DNA from: Rhizobiaceae bacterium
Lineage (GTDB): Bacteria; Pseudomonadota; Alphaproteobacteria; Rhizobiales; Rhizobiaceae
Direction: 5' to 3'
Length of the DNA: 57,811 nt
Assembly (NCBI GenBank): GCA_014238155.1
Contig: JABABQ010000073.1
Location: 1-57,811 of the forward strand
Shown: positions 39,068 to 48,138 of the stretch, piece by piece
Numbering within the stretch: position 1 is the first letter of the stretch
Layout of the letters: the number at the start of each line of letters is the position of its first letter
Notes under the pieces: generated by a model
Database searches by the model: none
Told to the model about the DNA's origin: nothing
What the model saw: the letters and a program-made list of their open reading frames with translations, nothing else
Position numbers and translations under genes: made by a program

Positions 39068-39925
39068 ATGGGTAAACCCGCGTTTCAGGCCAAATTATGG
39101 GGTGCCCGAGGAACTCTTGCTTCCGACAGTAAAAGCACCGTCAGATATGGCGGCAATACTGCATGTGTTGAAATCACCTGTGGAGACGAGCGTCTGTTAT
39201 TTGATGCCGGGTCGGGCCTGCGCGCTGCAGGTGACCACATCGCCAGCGAAGCCAAAAAACTGGATGCAAGCGGTGGCATCCGAAAGAAATTGAATCTGTT
39301 TTTCACCCATTGCCACTACGATCACATTTCAGGTCTGCCGTTTTTCGCTCCCTTTTTTGATCCCAATACGAGCGTTGATATCTGGTCAGGACACTTGAGC
39401 GGGCCCAACAAAACTCAACGGATGATTGATAACTATATGTGCCCACCATATTTTCCGGTGGGCCCGGAGGTATTTTCAGCCAGCGTCACCTACCGTGATT
39501 TCGAAGTTCATGACGTATTAGAACCGATCAAAGGTGTGGTGATAAGAACATTACCGCTCAATCATCATGATGAATGCGTCGGCTATCGCATTGAGTATGG
39601 TGGCCGATCGATCAGCTACATTACAGACACGACCCATGTTCCAGGCAAGATTGATCAAGGCATTGTCGAATTTGTAAACGGGACTGATTTGATGATTTAC
39701 GACGCCACCTATACAGACGCGGAATTCCCGACATTTTGGAATTTCGGCCACTCTACCTGGGAAGAAGGTGTGCGGATTTCAAAAATGGCCGAGGTCAAAC
39801 GATATTGCGTATTTCACCATCGCCCCAGCAGGACAGACGAAGATCTGGACAAGATAGACGAGCAATGCAAACGGACATTCAAACGTTCCTGGATCGGTCG
39901 CGAGGGCTTGATCATCAAAGTATAG
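39068..39925 (+). CDS. Metallo-beta-lactamase-fold hydrolase
   Basis: This 285-residue MBL-fold protein starts with LWGARGTLAS and RYGGNTACVEI, the opening of the COG1235-like group that often sits beside nucleotide-signalling genes. The metal motif is intact: HCHYDH (81-86), His166/167, Asp187, Asp212, His228 and His250/251 are candidates. The substrate is not shown. A cyclic-nucleotide phosphodiesterase role is attractive from the neighbours, but other phosphoester or ribonuclease-like activities are possible. It lies 70 bases after the binding-domain gene and 114 before the first cyclase. Confidence 0.85.
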   Translation: MGKPAFQAKLWGARGTLASDSKSTVRYGGNTACVEITCGDERLLFDAGSGLRAAGDHIASEAKKLDASGGIRKKLNLFFTHCHYDHISGLPFFAPFFDPNTSVDIWSGHLSGPNKTQRMIDNYMCPPYFPVGPEVFSASVTYRDFEVHDVLEPIKGVVIRTLPLNHHDECVGYRIEYGGRSISYITDTTHVPGKIDQGIVEFVNGTDLMIYDATYTDAEFPTFWNFGHSTWEEGVRISKMAEVKRYCVFHHRPSRTDEDLDKIDEQCKRTFKRSWIGREGLIIKV

Positions 39926-40039
39926 AACGGGGTTTCTCTGACTTTCCTGATGTCAGTCAATTGAGTGGCATGTGAACATCAATTGGTCGACACTTCTCTC
40001 AGCAGCTGCAACAACAAAAAAACCTACAGGCTTGGCTTT

Positions 40040-41380
40040 ATGAAAAGAATGCTGGATCGACTTTGGGAAGCCATGTGCGCAATCTGGCCACGCGCGCACC
40101 ATTCTGGCCTGCCTGTCCATGTCTCTTCCGCGATTACGCGCAATGACGACATCAGCGAAGTGTTGGTGAAACTGATTCAGTTCGGTGTGTTTGCACTTTG
40201 GGGAGTGGCGTATCTTGCGGCTCCGCAGCCAAATCCCGAAACCATATCCCGGGTGCCCCTGGTGATATCGGTATATCTGGGGTTCACCTTGGTGATGATG
40301 CTGATCGCATTGACGCGGAAAACCCCGGTCTGGCTCATTTATCTGTCCATACTGGTCGATATGGTTCTGCTGACCTACCTGATCTGGAGCTTCCATATTC
40401 AATATGGACAGGAGGCGTCATTTTCCCTCAAAGTCGTTGAAGTCATGAACTTTTTTGTTCTGATCAGCCTGCGTGCCCTGCGTTTTGAGGCGCGATATGT
40501 GCTGGCTGCGGGGCTAACGGCCATCGCCTGTTGGTCAGGCCTTGTGTTTTACGTGGTCAGTATCAACCCGGCTGATCCAATGATCACCAAAGATTACATC
40601 ACCTATATCACCAGCAATTCCGTTCTGATTGGAGCGGAGGTTAGCAAGATGATTTCGATACTGATGTTTACCGCCATATTGGCCATCGCTGTGCGCCGCG
40701 GGCATCACTTTTTGATCTCGTCAGTTGCGGAAAGTAGCGCTGCGCAAAACTTGTCCCGTTTCATGTCCACGTCAGTTGCTGAGCATATCCGCGGCTCTGA
40801 TCACACGATTGAAGCAGGAGAAGGTGAGCGACGCGACGTGGCAATTGTCAATGTCGACATCCGCGGCTTTACCGAACTGGTGGCCCAGATGGACCCCGAT
40901 GAAGCTATGGGATTGCTGTCTGACTATCAGCAACAAATCGTGCCCATCGTCCACCACCATGGTGGCACCATCGACAAATTTATGGGTGATGGCATCATGA
41001 TCACATTTGGTGCCACAAATGCCGACCCACTGCATTGTGCCAATGCGTTGCGTTGCATCGATGAGATATTGGCAGAACAAAAACACTGGACCGGTCCCGC
41101 TGCATCTCTCAACATCAACATGGCAGCAACCGCCGGGCCGGTTATTTATGGAGTAGTCGGATATGGCGACAGACTGGAGGTCACTGTAATTGGTGCTGCC
41201 GTCAATTTCTCGGCCAATCTGGAGAAACACAACAAGGTGCTGGGAACAACCGCGTTGAGTGGTGAGCATTGCTTCCGGGCAGCACTTAAACAGGGATATG
41301 AGAATTCCACTAACCGCAGAATGATCGAAAGCAAGTTTACCGATGATGGTGAGAAAATTAACGTGGTGGTGTTGGCGTGA
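40040..41380 (+). CDS. Membrane class III adenylate/guanylate cyclase 1
   Basis: This 446-residue protein has about five to six membrane segments (residues 42-62, 72-92, 97-118, 133-175, 203-220) and a C-terminal class III cyclase domain from about 262. The metal Asp residues are present (NVDIRGFTE, Asp273; GDGIM, Asp317), as is Asn389. The residue that stabilises the transition state, usually Arg in VN-A-RL, is Asn393 (VNFSANLEK). The frame is open from 39965, but the ATG at 40040 starts a sensible N-terminus. Activity may be weak or need a partner. Its stop overlaps the next cyclase (GTGA). Confidence 0.87.
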   Translation: MKRMLDRLWEAMCAIWPRAHHSGLPVHVSSAITRNDDISEVLVKLIQFGVFALWGVAYLAAPQPNPETISRVPLVISVYLGFTLVMMLIALTRKTPVWLIYLSILVDMVLLTYLIWSFHIQYGQEASFSLKVVEVMNFFVLISLRALRFEARYVLAAGLTAIACWSGLVFYVVSINPADPMITKDYITYITSNSVLIGAEVSKMISILMFTAILAIAVRRGHHFLISSVAESSAAQNLSRFMSTSVAEHIRGSDHTIEAGEGERRDVAIVNVDIRGFTELVAQMDPDEAMGLLSDYQQQIVPIVHHHGGTIDKFMGDGIMITFGATNADPLHCANALRCIDEILAEQKHWTGPAASLNINMAATAGPVIYGVVGYGDRLEVTVIGAAVNFSANLEKHNKVLGTTALSGEHCFRAALKQGYENSTNRRMIESKFTDDGEKINVVVLA

Positions 41381-43125
41381 AAAAAACAATTGAGCAAACT
41401 TTCCCCTGGCTTCCGGGCAATCTGTCAGTGTGGTTCGGTGAAATCCGACTGGCCCAGATGCGCGTTGTATCTGGCATCATTCTTTTTGTTTACTTGACAT
41501 TGCATCTGGGAAATCACGCTCTGGGTCTGGTTTCCGATGAGATCATGCACACCACCGCCGGTCTGATGAAGGGGCTGTTTCGCAATTGGCTGGGGACCAT
41601 TGTCCTGTATCTGGCGCTGGCCATTCACACCCTGCTTTCCTTCTGGCGCATATTTCAACGCCGCACGATCAAACTGACATTCAAGGAGTGGGCACAACTG
41701 GTTTCGGCGCTGGCTATCCCCTATTTTCTGATAAGCCACGTGATCGGCACCCGCTATGCATCGTTCGCTTATGACCTGAATGACACGTATGATTATGTGC
41801 TGTTGTCGGTATTCGTCTTTTCTCCGGAATACGCCTACTACAACGCTTTGGGCCTGATCGCAGCCTGGCTTCACGGCTGTCTGGGCATGCATTTGTGGCT
41901 ACGATCCAAGAAATGGTATGCATCACGCATTCGTCCATTTCTGCTGGCCGCTGCGACATTGCTCCCCACCCTGGCATTGACCGGTTATCTGGCTGCCGGC
42001 CAACGGATTGCCCCCAAAGCACGCGACGGTGAATTCATGGGTGCATTTTACGCCAAATTGAATTTAATGGACGATGCAGTCTTTGGCTGGTTGGCAGTTG
42101 ATGTTGATCGCACCGAGCTGTTTTTCCTAATTCTGATTGGAGCGGTTCTTTTGGCCCGACTGGGCCGGTCTGCACTGCAATTTCGCACAAAGACGGTTAC
42201 CATCGACTATGTGGACGGACCCAGCGTCAAATTGCCAATCGGCGCCTCGCTGCTGGAAATGAGTAAAATCAGCGGCGTTCCTCACGCCAATGTCTGCGGT
42301 GGCAAGGGCCGTTGCTCCACCTGCAGGGTTCGGTTAATCAATCCATCTCCCGACATTGCCCCTGCGGATGAAGCAGAAAAAAAGGTGTTGCAAAGAGTGC
42401 GCGCCACTGACGACGTTCGACTGGCCTGCCAGTTTCACCCGCAAAGCGATCTGAATGTCCTCAGGCTTCTGCCGTCGGAAATCGATCGGGCATCCAGTTC
42501 GGACTATGAACCCTGGTCATCGGGAAGAGAAAAAGAAATCACCGTTATGTTTGCGGATCTGCGTGATTTTACACGCACATCCGAAAGTCGCCTGCCTTTT
42601 GATGTCGTCTATTTGATCAATCAATTCTCCAAGGCCATGGGCGAAGCGGTAGAAAGACATGAAGGCCGTATCGACAAGTTTCTTGGGGACGGATTCATGG
42701 CGCTGTTTGGCGTGGATGAGACATCGGGAAACAGTGCTGCGAATGCGTTGAAAGCGGCCGGAGAAATGATTGATGCTCTCGAAAAGTTAAACGAGGAACT
42801 GATCGGCGATCTGAACGAACCTTTGCGCATGGGCGTGGGTATCCATACAGGATCCGTAATATTGGGAAATATGGGATACGGAGACGCAAGGGGACTGACA
42901 GCGCTTGGTGACACCGTTAATACCGCCAGCCGGCTGGAATCGTCAACAAAAGAACAAAAATGCGTGTTATGCGTGTCCACAGTTACAGTCACCAAGGCGC
43001 AAATGATTGCGCCGGATGATACAAAAAAACGCATTGCCGTTCGAGGTAAGAAGGAAAAGCTGGACATTCACGCGCTGATGAACATTGATCACCTGGAACC
43101 AATAAAAGAAAAGGCAACGGCATGA
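41377..43125 (+). CDS. cyaC: CyaC-like redox adenylate cyclase with haem-b-type membrane anchor and 2Fe-2S domain
   Basis: This 582-residue protein has three parts. Residues 25-265 are a hexahelical anchor with several His (43, 47, 84, 121, 166, 172), like the diheme-b anchors of succinate:quinone oxidoreductase. Residues 271-365 are a ferredoxin-like 2Fe-2S domain with Cys307, 313, 316 and 351. Residues 385-570 are a class III cyclase with Asp394, Asp438, Asn515 and Arg519 intact. This matches CyaC described in Sinorhizobium meliloti, whose activity responds to quinone and redox state. The start is a GTG coupled to the preceding cyclase; the stop overlaps the pentapeptide gene. It should be the main active cyclase of the operon. 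Confidence 0.88.
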   Translation: MKKTIEQTFPWLPGNLSVWFGEIRLAQMRVVSGIILFVYLTLHLGNHALGLVSDEIMHTTAGLMKGLFRNWLGTIVLYLALAIHTLLSFWRIFQRRTIKLTFKEWAQLVSALAIPYFLISHVIGTRYASFAYDLNDTYDYVLLSVFVFSPEYAYYNALGLIAAWLHGCLGMHLWLRSKKWYASRIRPFLLAAATLLPTLALTGYLAAGQRIAPKARDGEFMGAFYAKLNLMDDAVFGWLAVDVDRTELFFLILIGAVLLARLGRSALQFRTKTVTIDYVDGPSVKLPIGASLLEMSKISGVPHANVCGGKGRCSTCRVRLINPSPDIAPADEAEKKVLQRVRATDDVRLACQFHPQSDLNVLRLLPSEIDRASSSDYEPWSSGREKEITVMFADLRDFTRTSESRLPFDVVYLINQFSKAMGEAVERHEGRIDKFLGDGFMALFGVDETSGNSAANALKAAGEMIDALEKLNEELIGDLNEPLRMGVGIHTGSVILGNMGYGDARGLTALGDTVNTASRLESSTKEQKCVLCVSTVTVTKAQMIAPDDTKKRIAVRGKKEKLDIHALMNIDHLEPIKEKATA

Positions 43126-43850
43126 ACTGGAGCACCAAGCTAATGGGACTGCGTCGCAATACATTATTCGCTTTAGCCGCTGGCTGTCTTTCTCTTGGAA
43201 TGATGGCCGTTTATCCCGCAACCGCAATTGCGGGGTGCAGCGATTCAGCCGCCGCCGGAGTTGACTGGACCGGTTGTCGAAAGCGCAATCTGATTCTCAG
43301 CGGTTATGATTTAACCGGGGCCAATTTTGAGAAGACCGATCTTATCGGCTCCGACATGCGAGAAACCAATTTTTCAAACGCCAACCTGACCCGCGCGACT
43401 CTGACGCGCGCCAATGTTTCCAATTCCAATCTGTCCGGCGCCAACCTCAGCAAAGTGGATGGCGGCCGTGCGGTTTTTCAGCAGGTCAACCTTGCCAACA
43501 GCACGTTGGAAAAGGCCGAAATGTTTCGATCAGACTTCACCGGGTCTGATCTTTCAGGTGCCAATCTCAATAAAACCGAAATGGGTCGGGCGAACTTCAC
43601 CGACGCCAATCTGGACAAGGCTCAGGTCACATTCACCAATCTGGCTCGCGCAAACTTCACCGGCGCCAAGTTGAATGGCACAGATTTAAAAAAGTCCTGG
43701 ACTTATCTGACAGTTTTCGACGGAGTGGATTTGTCGCACGTGATCAACCTGTCTCAGGAACAACTCGAACTTGCCTGTGGAAACGGCGATACAAAGTTGC
43801 CTGCAGGTTTGGTTGCGCCATCGAAATGGCCTTGCGGTTCGGACGACTGA
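43122..43850 (+). CDS. Exported pentapeptide-repeat protein
   Basis: This 242-residue protein begins with a signal peptide (TLFALAAGCLSLGMMAVYPA, cleavage near AIA/GCSD). A long run of A(D/N)LXX pentapeptide repeats follows (about residues 60-205, for example LSGANLSKVDG and LSGANLNKTEMG), predicted to fold as a quadrilateral beta helix. The C-terminal QEQLELACGNGD and CGSDD Cys residues may form a disulfide. It is probably periplasmic. Its ATG overlaps the cyclase stop (ATGA), so it is translated with the cyclase. Function is unknown; such repeats often mediate protein binding. Confidence 0.88.
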   Translation: MNWSTKLMGLRRNTLFALAAGCLSLGMMAVYPATAIAGCSDSAAAGVDWTGCRKRNLILSGYDLTGANFEKTDLIGSDMRETNFSNANLTRATLTRANVSNSNLSGANLSKVDGGRAVFQQVNLANSTLEKAEMFRSDFTGSDLSGANLNKTEMGRANFTDANLDKAQVTFTNLARANFTGAKLNGTDLKKSWTYLTVFDGVDLSHVINLSQEQLELACGNGDTKLPAGLVAPSKWPCGSDD

Positions 43851-43896
43851 TTTGGCTCCATTGAGCCGTAGCATGCCACAATCGCGGGAAGCATTA

Positions 43897-43928
43897 GAGC
43901 CGTTCACGATCGAATGGAGCTAATCCTG
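43897..43928. repeat. Copy of the short dispersed repeat, overlapping the fabI stop
   Basis: GAGCCGTTCACGATCGAATG and the following twelve bases match the right end of the element at 55332-55600 with about three differences in 32. This copy contains the fabI stop codon (43920-43922) and its last codons. Together with an upstream GCTCCATT (43856-43863) it can form an 8-bp stem with AATGGAGC (43913-43920) between the two convergent genes. Confidence 0.6.
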
Positions 43929-44738
43929 GTCGGCTGCCCTAATCTCTTCCAGGCGCGGCATCGACAGAGTCGAATATCCGGAATCGACAAAGTGAATCTC
44001 ACCCGTCACGCCGCCGGCTAAATCGGACAACAAATAAAGTCCTGCACCACCAACTTCATCCAGAGAAACAGTGCGTCTGAGCGGGGCATTTCGCTTTTGA
44101 TAGCTGAACATGGCGCGCGAATCCGAAATACCGGCACCAGCCAAAGTTCGCATCGGACCGGCAGAAATTGCATTGACCCGAATATTTTGAGGACCAAAAT
44201 CACTGGCCAGGTATCGAACGCTCGATTCCAGAGCCGCCTTTGCAACTCCCATCACGTTGTAATTGGGCATCACTTTGGTCGATCCGCCATAGGTCAATGT
44301 CACCATTGAGCCGCCATCGCTCATCAGTTCAGCAGCGCGTTTTGCGGTTTCAGTGAAGGAAAAGCAGGATATGACCATTGTCCTGGTAAAGTTTTCGCGA
44401 GTCGTATCCGCATAGGCTCCCTTAAGTTCACTGCGATCAGAAAAGCCAATCGCATGAACAAAAAAATCAAGCTTGCCCCATTCTTCTTTCAGTTGGTCAA
44501 AAATACTGTCGACGGACTCTATGTCTTCAACATCACAAGGTATCAGCAGTGAAGAGCCAACTGATTCCGCAAGAGGCTTAACCCGGCGGCCAAACCCCTC
44601 GCCTTGATAGGTAAATGCCAGTTCGGCTCCATGCGCAGCCAAAGTCTTTGCAATCCCCCAGGCGATCGAGTGATCATTTGCAACGCCCATGATCAGGCCG
44701 CGTTTGCCCGCCATGATATTCGATTGAAGATTGGACAT
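43920..44738 (-). CDS. fabI: Enoyl-[acyl-carrier-protein] reductase (NADH)
   Basis: This 272-residue SDR-type enoyl-ACP reductase completes each cycle of fatty acid elongation. It shows the N-terminal GLIMGVANDHSIAWGIA, the VHAIGFSDR block and the catalytic Tyr-x6-Lys (YNVMGVAK). The frame opens upstream, but the ATG at 44738 (MSNLQSNIMAGKRG) gives the family length. It is the third gene of the fabA-fabB-fabI set. Its last codons and stop lie in a dispersed repeat. Confidence 0.95.
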   Translation of the reverse strand: MSNLQSNIMAGKRGLIMGVANDHSIAWGIAKTLAAHGAELAFTYQGEGFGRRVKPLAESVGSSLLIPCDVEDIESVDSIFDQLKEEWGKLDFFVHAIGFSDRSELKGAYADTTRENFTRTMVISCFSFTETAKRAAELMSDGGSMVTLTYGGSTKVMPNYNVMGVAKAALESSVRYLASDFGPQNIRVNAISAGPMRTLAGAGISDSRAMFSYQKRNAPLRRTVSLDEVGGAGLYLLSDLAGGVTGEIHFVDSGYSTLSMPRLEEIRAADQD

Positions 44739-44760
44739 GGAACTTAAGCTCTTCTTATTA

Positions 44761-45978
44761 TTAGACGTGGCGCTGGAATACCAGCGATGCGTTGGTTCCA
44801 CCAAATCCAAAGGAATTCGACAGAATTGTGTTTAATTCTGCATTGTCCTGACGTTGGCGAACAATTGGCATGTCTGCGAATTCGGGATCAATCTCGGTAA
44901 TATGCGCGCTTTCGCAAATAAAACCGTTTTGCATCATTAGCAGGGAATAGATCGCTTCCTGCACACCGGTCGCTCCCAGTGAATGCCCGGTCAGGGATTT
45001 GGTTGCTGAAATCGGTGGACAGTTATCGCCGTAGATTTCTTTCAACGCGCCAATTTCCTTGGCATCACCAACGCCAGTGGATGTCGCATGAGGATTAATG
45101 TAGTCAATTTTTTCACCGACAGTTTCGACCGCCATGTTAATGCAACGTATGGCGCCTTCACCTGATGGTGCCACCATGTCGTAGCCATCGGAAGTAGCAC
45201 CGTAGCCAACAATCTCACCATAGATTTTTGCGCCCCGCGCTTTTGCATGTTCCAGTTCTTCCAGAATCAGAACACCAGCACCGCCAGCAATCACAAACCC
45301 GTCCCGCGATACATCAAATGCCCGGGAAGCCGTCGCAGGCGTATCGTTGTATTTTGAAGACATTGCACCCATAGCATCAAAAAGATTGGACATGGACCAG
45401 TCCAGGTCCTCCGACCCACCGGCGAAAATAATGTCCTGCTTGCCCATCTGAATGGTTTCGTAGGCATTGCCGATACAATGATTGGAGGTCGCACAAGCAG
45501 ATGATATCGAATAGTTGACGCCCTTGATCTCAAATTGAGTGGCGAGAACCGCCGACGCGGTTGAACTCATTGCTTTTGGTACCGCCGTTGGCCCGATGCG
45601 TTTAGGCGACCCGGTGTCGATGGTTTTTTGAGCCGCCTCGACGATGGTTTTTGTGGACGGACCACCAGAACCCATAATGATGCCCGTTCGCGGATTGATT
45701 ACCTCGCCGGGCTCAAGCCCGGAATCGGAAATTGCCTGCTGCATGGCAATATAGTTCCAGGCGGTGCCTTTCGACATAAACCGAACTGTTCGGCGATCCA
45801 GAATTTCAAATGGATCGAGATCAGGAGCACCTTGAACACGGCACCTGAATCCGTGTTGACCGAACTCCTGCGAGAAAGTGATTCCCGATTTGGCCTCGCG
45901 TAACGAGGCCAGAACTTCTTGTGTATTATTGCCGATTGAGGAGACAATCCCCATGCCGGTGACCACGACCCGTTTCAT
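44761..45978 (-). CDS. fabB: 3-oxoacyl-[acyl-carrier-protein] synthase I
   Basis: This 405-residue condensing enzyme elongates acyl-ACP, including unsaturated chains. Catalytic residues are in [13 protein letters not shown] (Cys, about 163), [10 protein letters not shown] (His, about 297) and [12 protein letters not shown] (His, about 333). Together with the adjacent fabA this is the anaerobic route to unsaturated fatty acids. FabF is the alternative, but the fabA partner and sequence favour FabB. It lies 72 bases after fabA and 22 before fabI, so an operon is likely. Confidence 0.95.
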   Translation of the reverse strand: MKRVVVTGMGIVSSIGNNTQEVLASLREAKSGITFSQEFGQHGFRCRVQGAPDLDPFEILDRRTVRFMSKGTAWNYIAMQQAISDSGLEPGEVINPRTGIIMGSGGPSTKTIVEAAQKTIDTGSPKRIGPTAVPKAMSSTASAVLATQFEIKGVNYSISSACATSNHCIGNAYETIQMGKQDIIFAGGSEDLDWSMSNLFDAMGAMSSKYNDTPATASRAFDVSRDGFVIAGGAGVLILEELEHAKARGAKIYGEIVGYGATSDGYDMVAPSGEGAIRCINMAVETVGEKIDYINPHATSTGVGDAKEIGALKEIYGDNCPPISATKSLTGHSLGATGVQEAIYSLLMMQNGFICESAHITEIDPEFADMPIVRQRQDNAELNTILSNSFGFGGTNASLVFQRHV

Positions 45979-46050
45979 CCGATGGCCCCTTCTGTGTTGA
46001 TCAGTGTTATTAAGATGGACGCCTTGGCGCCCGCTTTCAAGCTCTGCTGT

Positions 46051-46557
46051 TTATTCCGTAAACAAGGCCACACGAAGGTCCTTGGCGGTAAACACCGTCT
46101 CTCCATCAGCTTTGACCAGACCATCTGCAATGCCCAACACAAGTCGACCCCGCATCACGCGTTTGAAATCGATTTCATATTCCACAAGTTTGGTTTCAGG
46201 CGTCACCATGCCGGTAAACTTCACTTCGCCTGTGGAAATCGCCCGTCCCTTGCCGGGTTCACCCAACCAACCGAGATAAAACCCGGTCAGCTGCCACAGG
46301 GCATCCAGGCCCAAACATCCCGGCATGACGGGATCGCCCTGAAAGTGACATGGGAAAAACCACAAATCCTTGTGAATCTTGAAGTCCGCCCTGATACAGC
46401 CCTTGTCTTTGGCGCCACCGGTTTCGGAAATCTGATTGATACGGTCAAACATCAGCATCGGAGGCAACGGCAATTGCGCATTGCCCGGGCCGAACATTTC
46501 CCCCCGAGAACAGGTCAGGATTTCGTCGAGACTATAGCTTGATTTTTGTTCAGCCAT
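46051..46557 (-). CDS. fabA: 3-hydroxydecanoyl-[acyl-carrier-protein] dehydratase/isomerase
   Basis: This 168-residue hot-dog fold enzyme dehydrates 3-hydroxydecanoyl-ACP and isomerises the product, introducing the double bond. The catalytic His lies in [20 protein letters not shown] and the Asp region follows. Length is normal. It is the first gene of the fabA-fabB-fabI operon and diverges from irr, an arrangement typical of Rhizobiales. The 246-base gap to irr contains the two promoters; I see no clear Irr box there. Confidence 0.96.
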   Translation of the reverse strand: MAEQKSSYSLDEILTCSRGEMFGPGNAQLPLPPMLMFDRINQISETGGAKDKGCIRADFKIHKDLWFFPCHFQGDPVMPGCLGLDALWQLTGFYLGWLGEPGKGRAISTGEVKFTGMVTPETKLVEYEIDFKRVMRGRLVLGIADGLVKADGETVFTAKDLRVALFTE

Positions 46558-46803
46558 GAAAAACAGGGACCTCTATCAGGGGCAACCATAATTGGGTCGC
46601 TGGTGCATTAACTTTATTGGTATACAGCCCATACCGTGCGGGCGATTTGTGGTCAAATGGGTTTTAAGGAATCTGGGCTGAAACCGCTTGATTGAGAAGG
46701 ATAATACGGTGCTTGCAGAGCAGCACTTGCTCACCTATTCTTAGTCAAATCAACGAAATCCAATTGGCACGTGGCTCAACCTGTCATTTGTGCCCGGGAA
46801 TGG

Positions 46804-47262
46804 ATGAAACTACCCATGTCACCAACAAACGGTCCGACCCAAAAAGTTTCTGATAGCGAGGCAAACGGCCTCAGCGACAAGTTGCGCAATTCAGGACTTC
46901 GTCCGACGCGACAACGGCTTTCTCTGGCTCATCTTCTGTTCTCAAAGGGCAATCGACATGTATCTGCCGAAGCCCTGCATGAAGAAGCGGTTGTTGCGGG
47001 AATTCCGGTTTCTCTGGCCACGGTTTACAACACATTGCATCAATTCAATGAAGCCGGGTTGTTGCGCGCAGTTGCTGTGGAATCGTCAAAGACCTATTTT
47101 GACACCAATACCAGCGATCACCATCATTTTTTCATCGAAAATGAAAACCGTATCGTTGACGTTCCCGCATCTCATATCACTGTCACCGATCTGCCTGCCG
47201 CACCCGACGGGTTGGAGATTGCCCGAGTCGATGTAATCGTCAGGTTGCGCCAAAAGGACTAA
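46804..47262 (+). CDS. irr: Iron response regulator Irr (Fur family)
   Basis: This Fur-superfamily regulator of about 152 residues shows the Irr features. The DNA-binding winged helix reads LRPTRQRLSLAHLLF and VSLATVYNTLHQFNEAGLL. The His-rich segment DTNTSDHHHFF is typical of haem-responsive Irr. It has no Cys pairs of the Fur zinc site. Irr controls haem and iron genes according to haem status in alphaproteobacteria. A GTG at 46771 would add 11 residues but has no ribosome site; GGGA precedes the ATG at 46804. Divergence from fabA supports the assignment. Confidence 0.9.
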   Translation: MKLPMSPTNGPTQKVSDSEANGLSDKLRNSGLRPTRQRLSLAHLLFSKGNRHVSAEALHEEAVVAGIPVSLATVYNTLHQFNEAGLLRAVAVESSKTYFDTNTSDHHHFFIENENRIVDVPASHITVTDLPAAPDGLEIARVDVIVRLRQKD

Positions 47263-47271
47263 GGCACAAAA

Positions 47272-47293
47272 AAAGGAGCCAAAAGGCTCCTTT
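47272..47293. terminator. Bidirectional terminator between irr and the SH3 gene
   Basis: AAAGGAGCC-AAAA-GGCTCCTTT is a perfect 9-bp stem with a 4-base loop, ten bases after the irr stop and before the convergent SH3 gene stop. A-rich and T-rich flanks allow use in both directions. Confidence 0.85.
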
Positions 47294-47318
47294 GTCAGTC
47301 TATCTTCCAGAATTTGGC

Positions 47319-47957
47319 CTATCCGTCGACCAGTTCGCCCGGGTAAACACCCCAGATGTGATCCTGTTGCAACCAGAACTTTGTATCCTGTGCTTCAACT
47401 TCGCACCACCGGGATTCGCATTCACCGATCGACACCATCAGGCCGGCCTGCAAATGGGCGACAGTTGATGAATCATCGCTGGCTTCCCCTTTGCCGTTGA
47501 TAAATGACGCACGAACGGTATCGCCAAAAGCAATCTTCGGTTTTTCCCAAGGGGCGACAATACCGGTACGACGGCTGGACAACTGCGAATTCAATACCCA
47601 ACCGGTTGTGCCTTCAGAATCGCGAATTCGCCGCCATTGATCGAATTCCTGAATGATCTCCACCGGCAATCCCCGCATTTTATACAACCAATTGATTGTG
47701 TATTTGCGTCCCGGACCGACCCGCAGGTTCACTTTGTTAAACTTCAGACTGACAAATCGCGGCAACGGCAACCCGGTCTCGCGTCCGTGGGTTATTCCCG
47801 CATCGTTTGCCATTGCGGCCGATGACATCAGTCCCAGCAGCAACCCTAAAAGGATCAGAGCGGAGAGAAGAAGTTGCGTGGCTTTAACCTGAGGGGAAAT
47901 TCTAAGCTTGGTAGGGATCACGGAGGGGTTCCTGCTTTCAAACAGGCTGGATTTCAC
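47319..47957 (-). CDS. Exported SH3-domain protein
   Basis: This 212-residue protein has a basic N-terminus, one membrane/signal segment (LLLSALILLGLLLGLMSSAA, cleaved near AMA/ND) and two bacterial SH3-like repeats. The first is FVSLKFNKVNLRVGPG with WRRIRDSEGTTGWV; the second ends CEVEAQDTKFWLQQDHIWG. Such domains bind wall or protein ligands in the periplasm. Its place next to irr and the hydroxyacid dehydrogenase is a common alphaproteobacterial neighbourhood. The function is unknown. Confidence 0.85.
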   Translation of the reverse strand: MKSSLFESRNPSVIPTKLRISPQVKATQLLLSALILLGLLLGLMSSAAMANDAGITHGRETGLPLPRFVSLKFNKVNLRVGPGRKYTINWLYKMRGLPVEIIQEFDQWRRIRDSEGTTGWVLNSQLSSRRTGIVAPWEKPKIAFGDTVRASFINGKGEASDDSSTVAHLQAGLMVSIGECESRWCEVEAQDTKFWLQQDHIWGVYPGELVDG

Positions 47958-48138
47958 TTGCCATTGCGTTCCAGCTCGGGTCTGCTAATAAATATGACCG
48001 ACCAAATGGCTATCCGGTACGGTGAACAGAATGTCGCCGATCTCGGTTAATCTGCGTTCAATAAACACGGTAAACAAAATCTAAAGGCACCGAATTGGCT
48101 CACTACAAATTGTTTTTTGCAGATGCGGGGCAAGCAAA

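Noticed and set aside
46558-46803. Irr/ICE box between fabA and irr
   Set aside because: I could not find a convincing ICE-type TTTAGAA-N-TTCTAAA dyad in this spacer.
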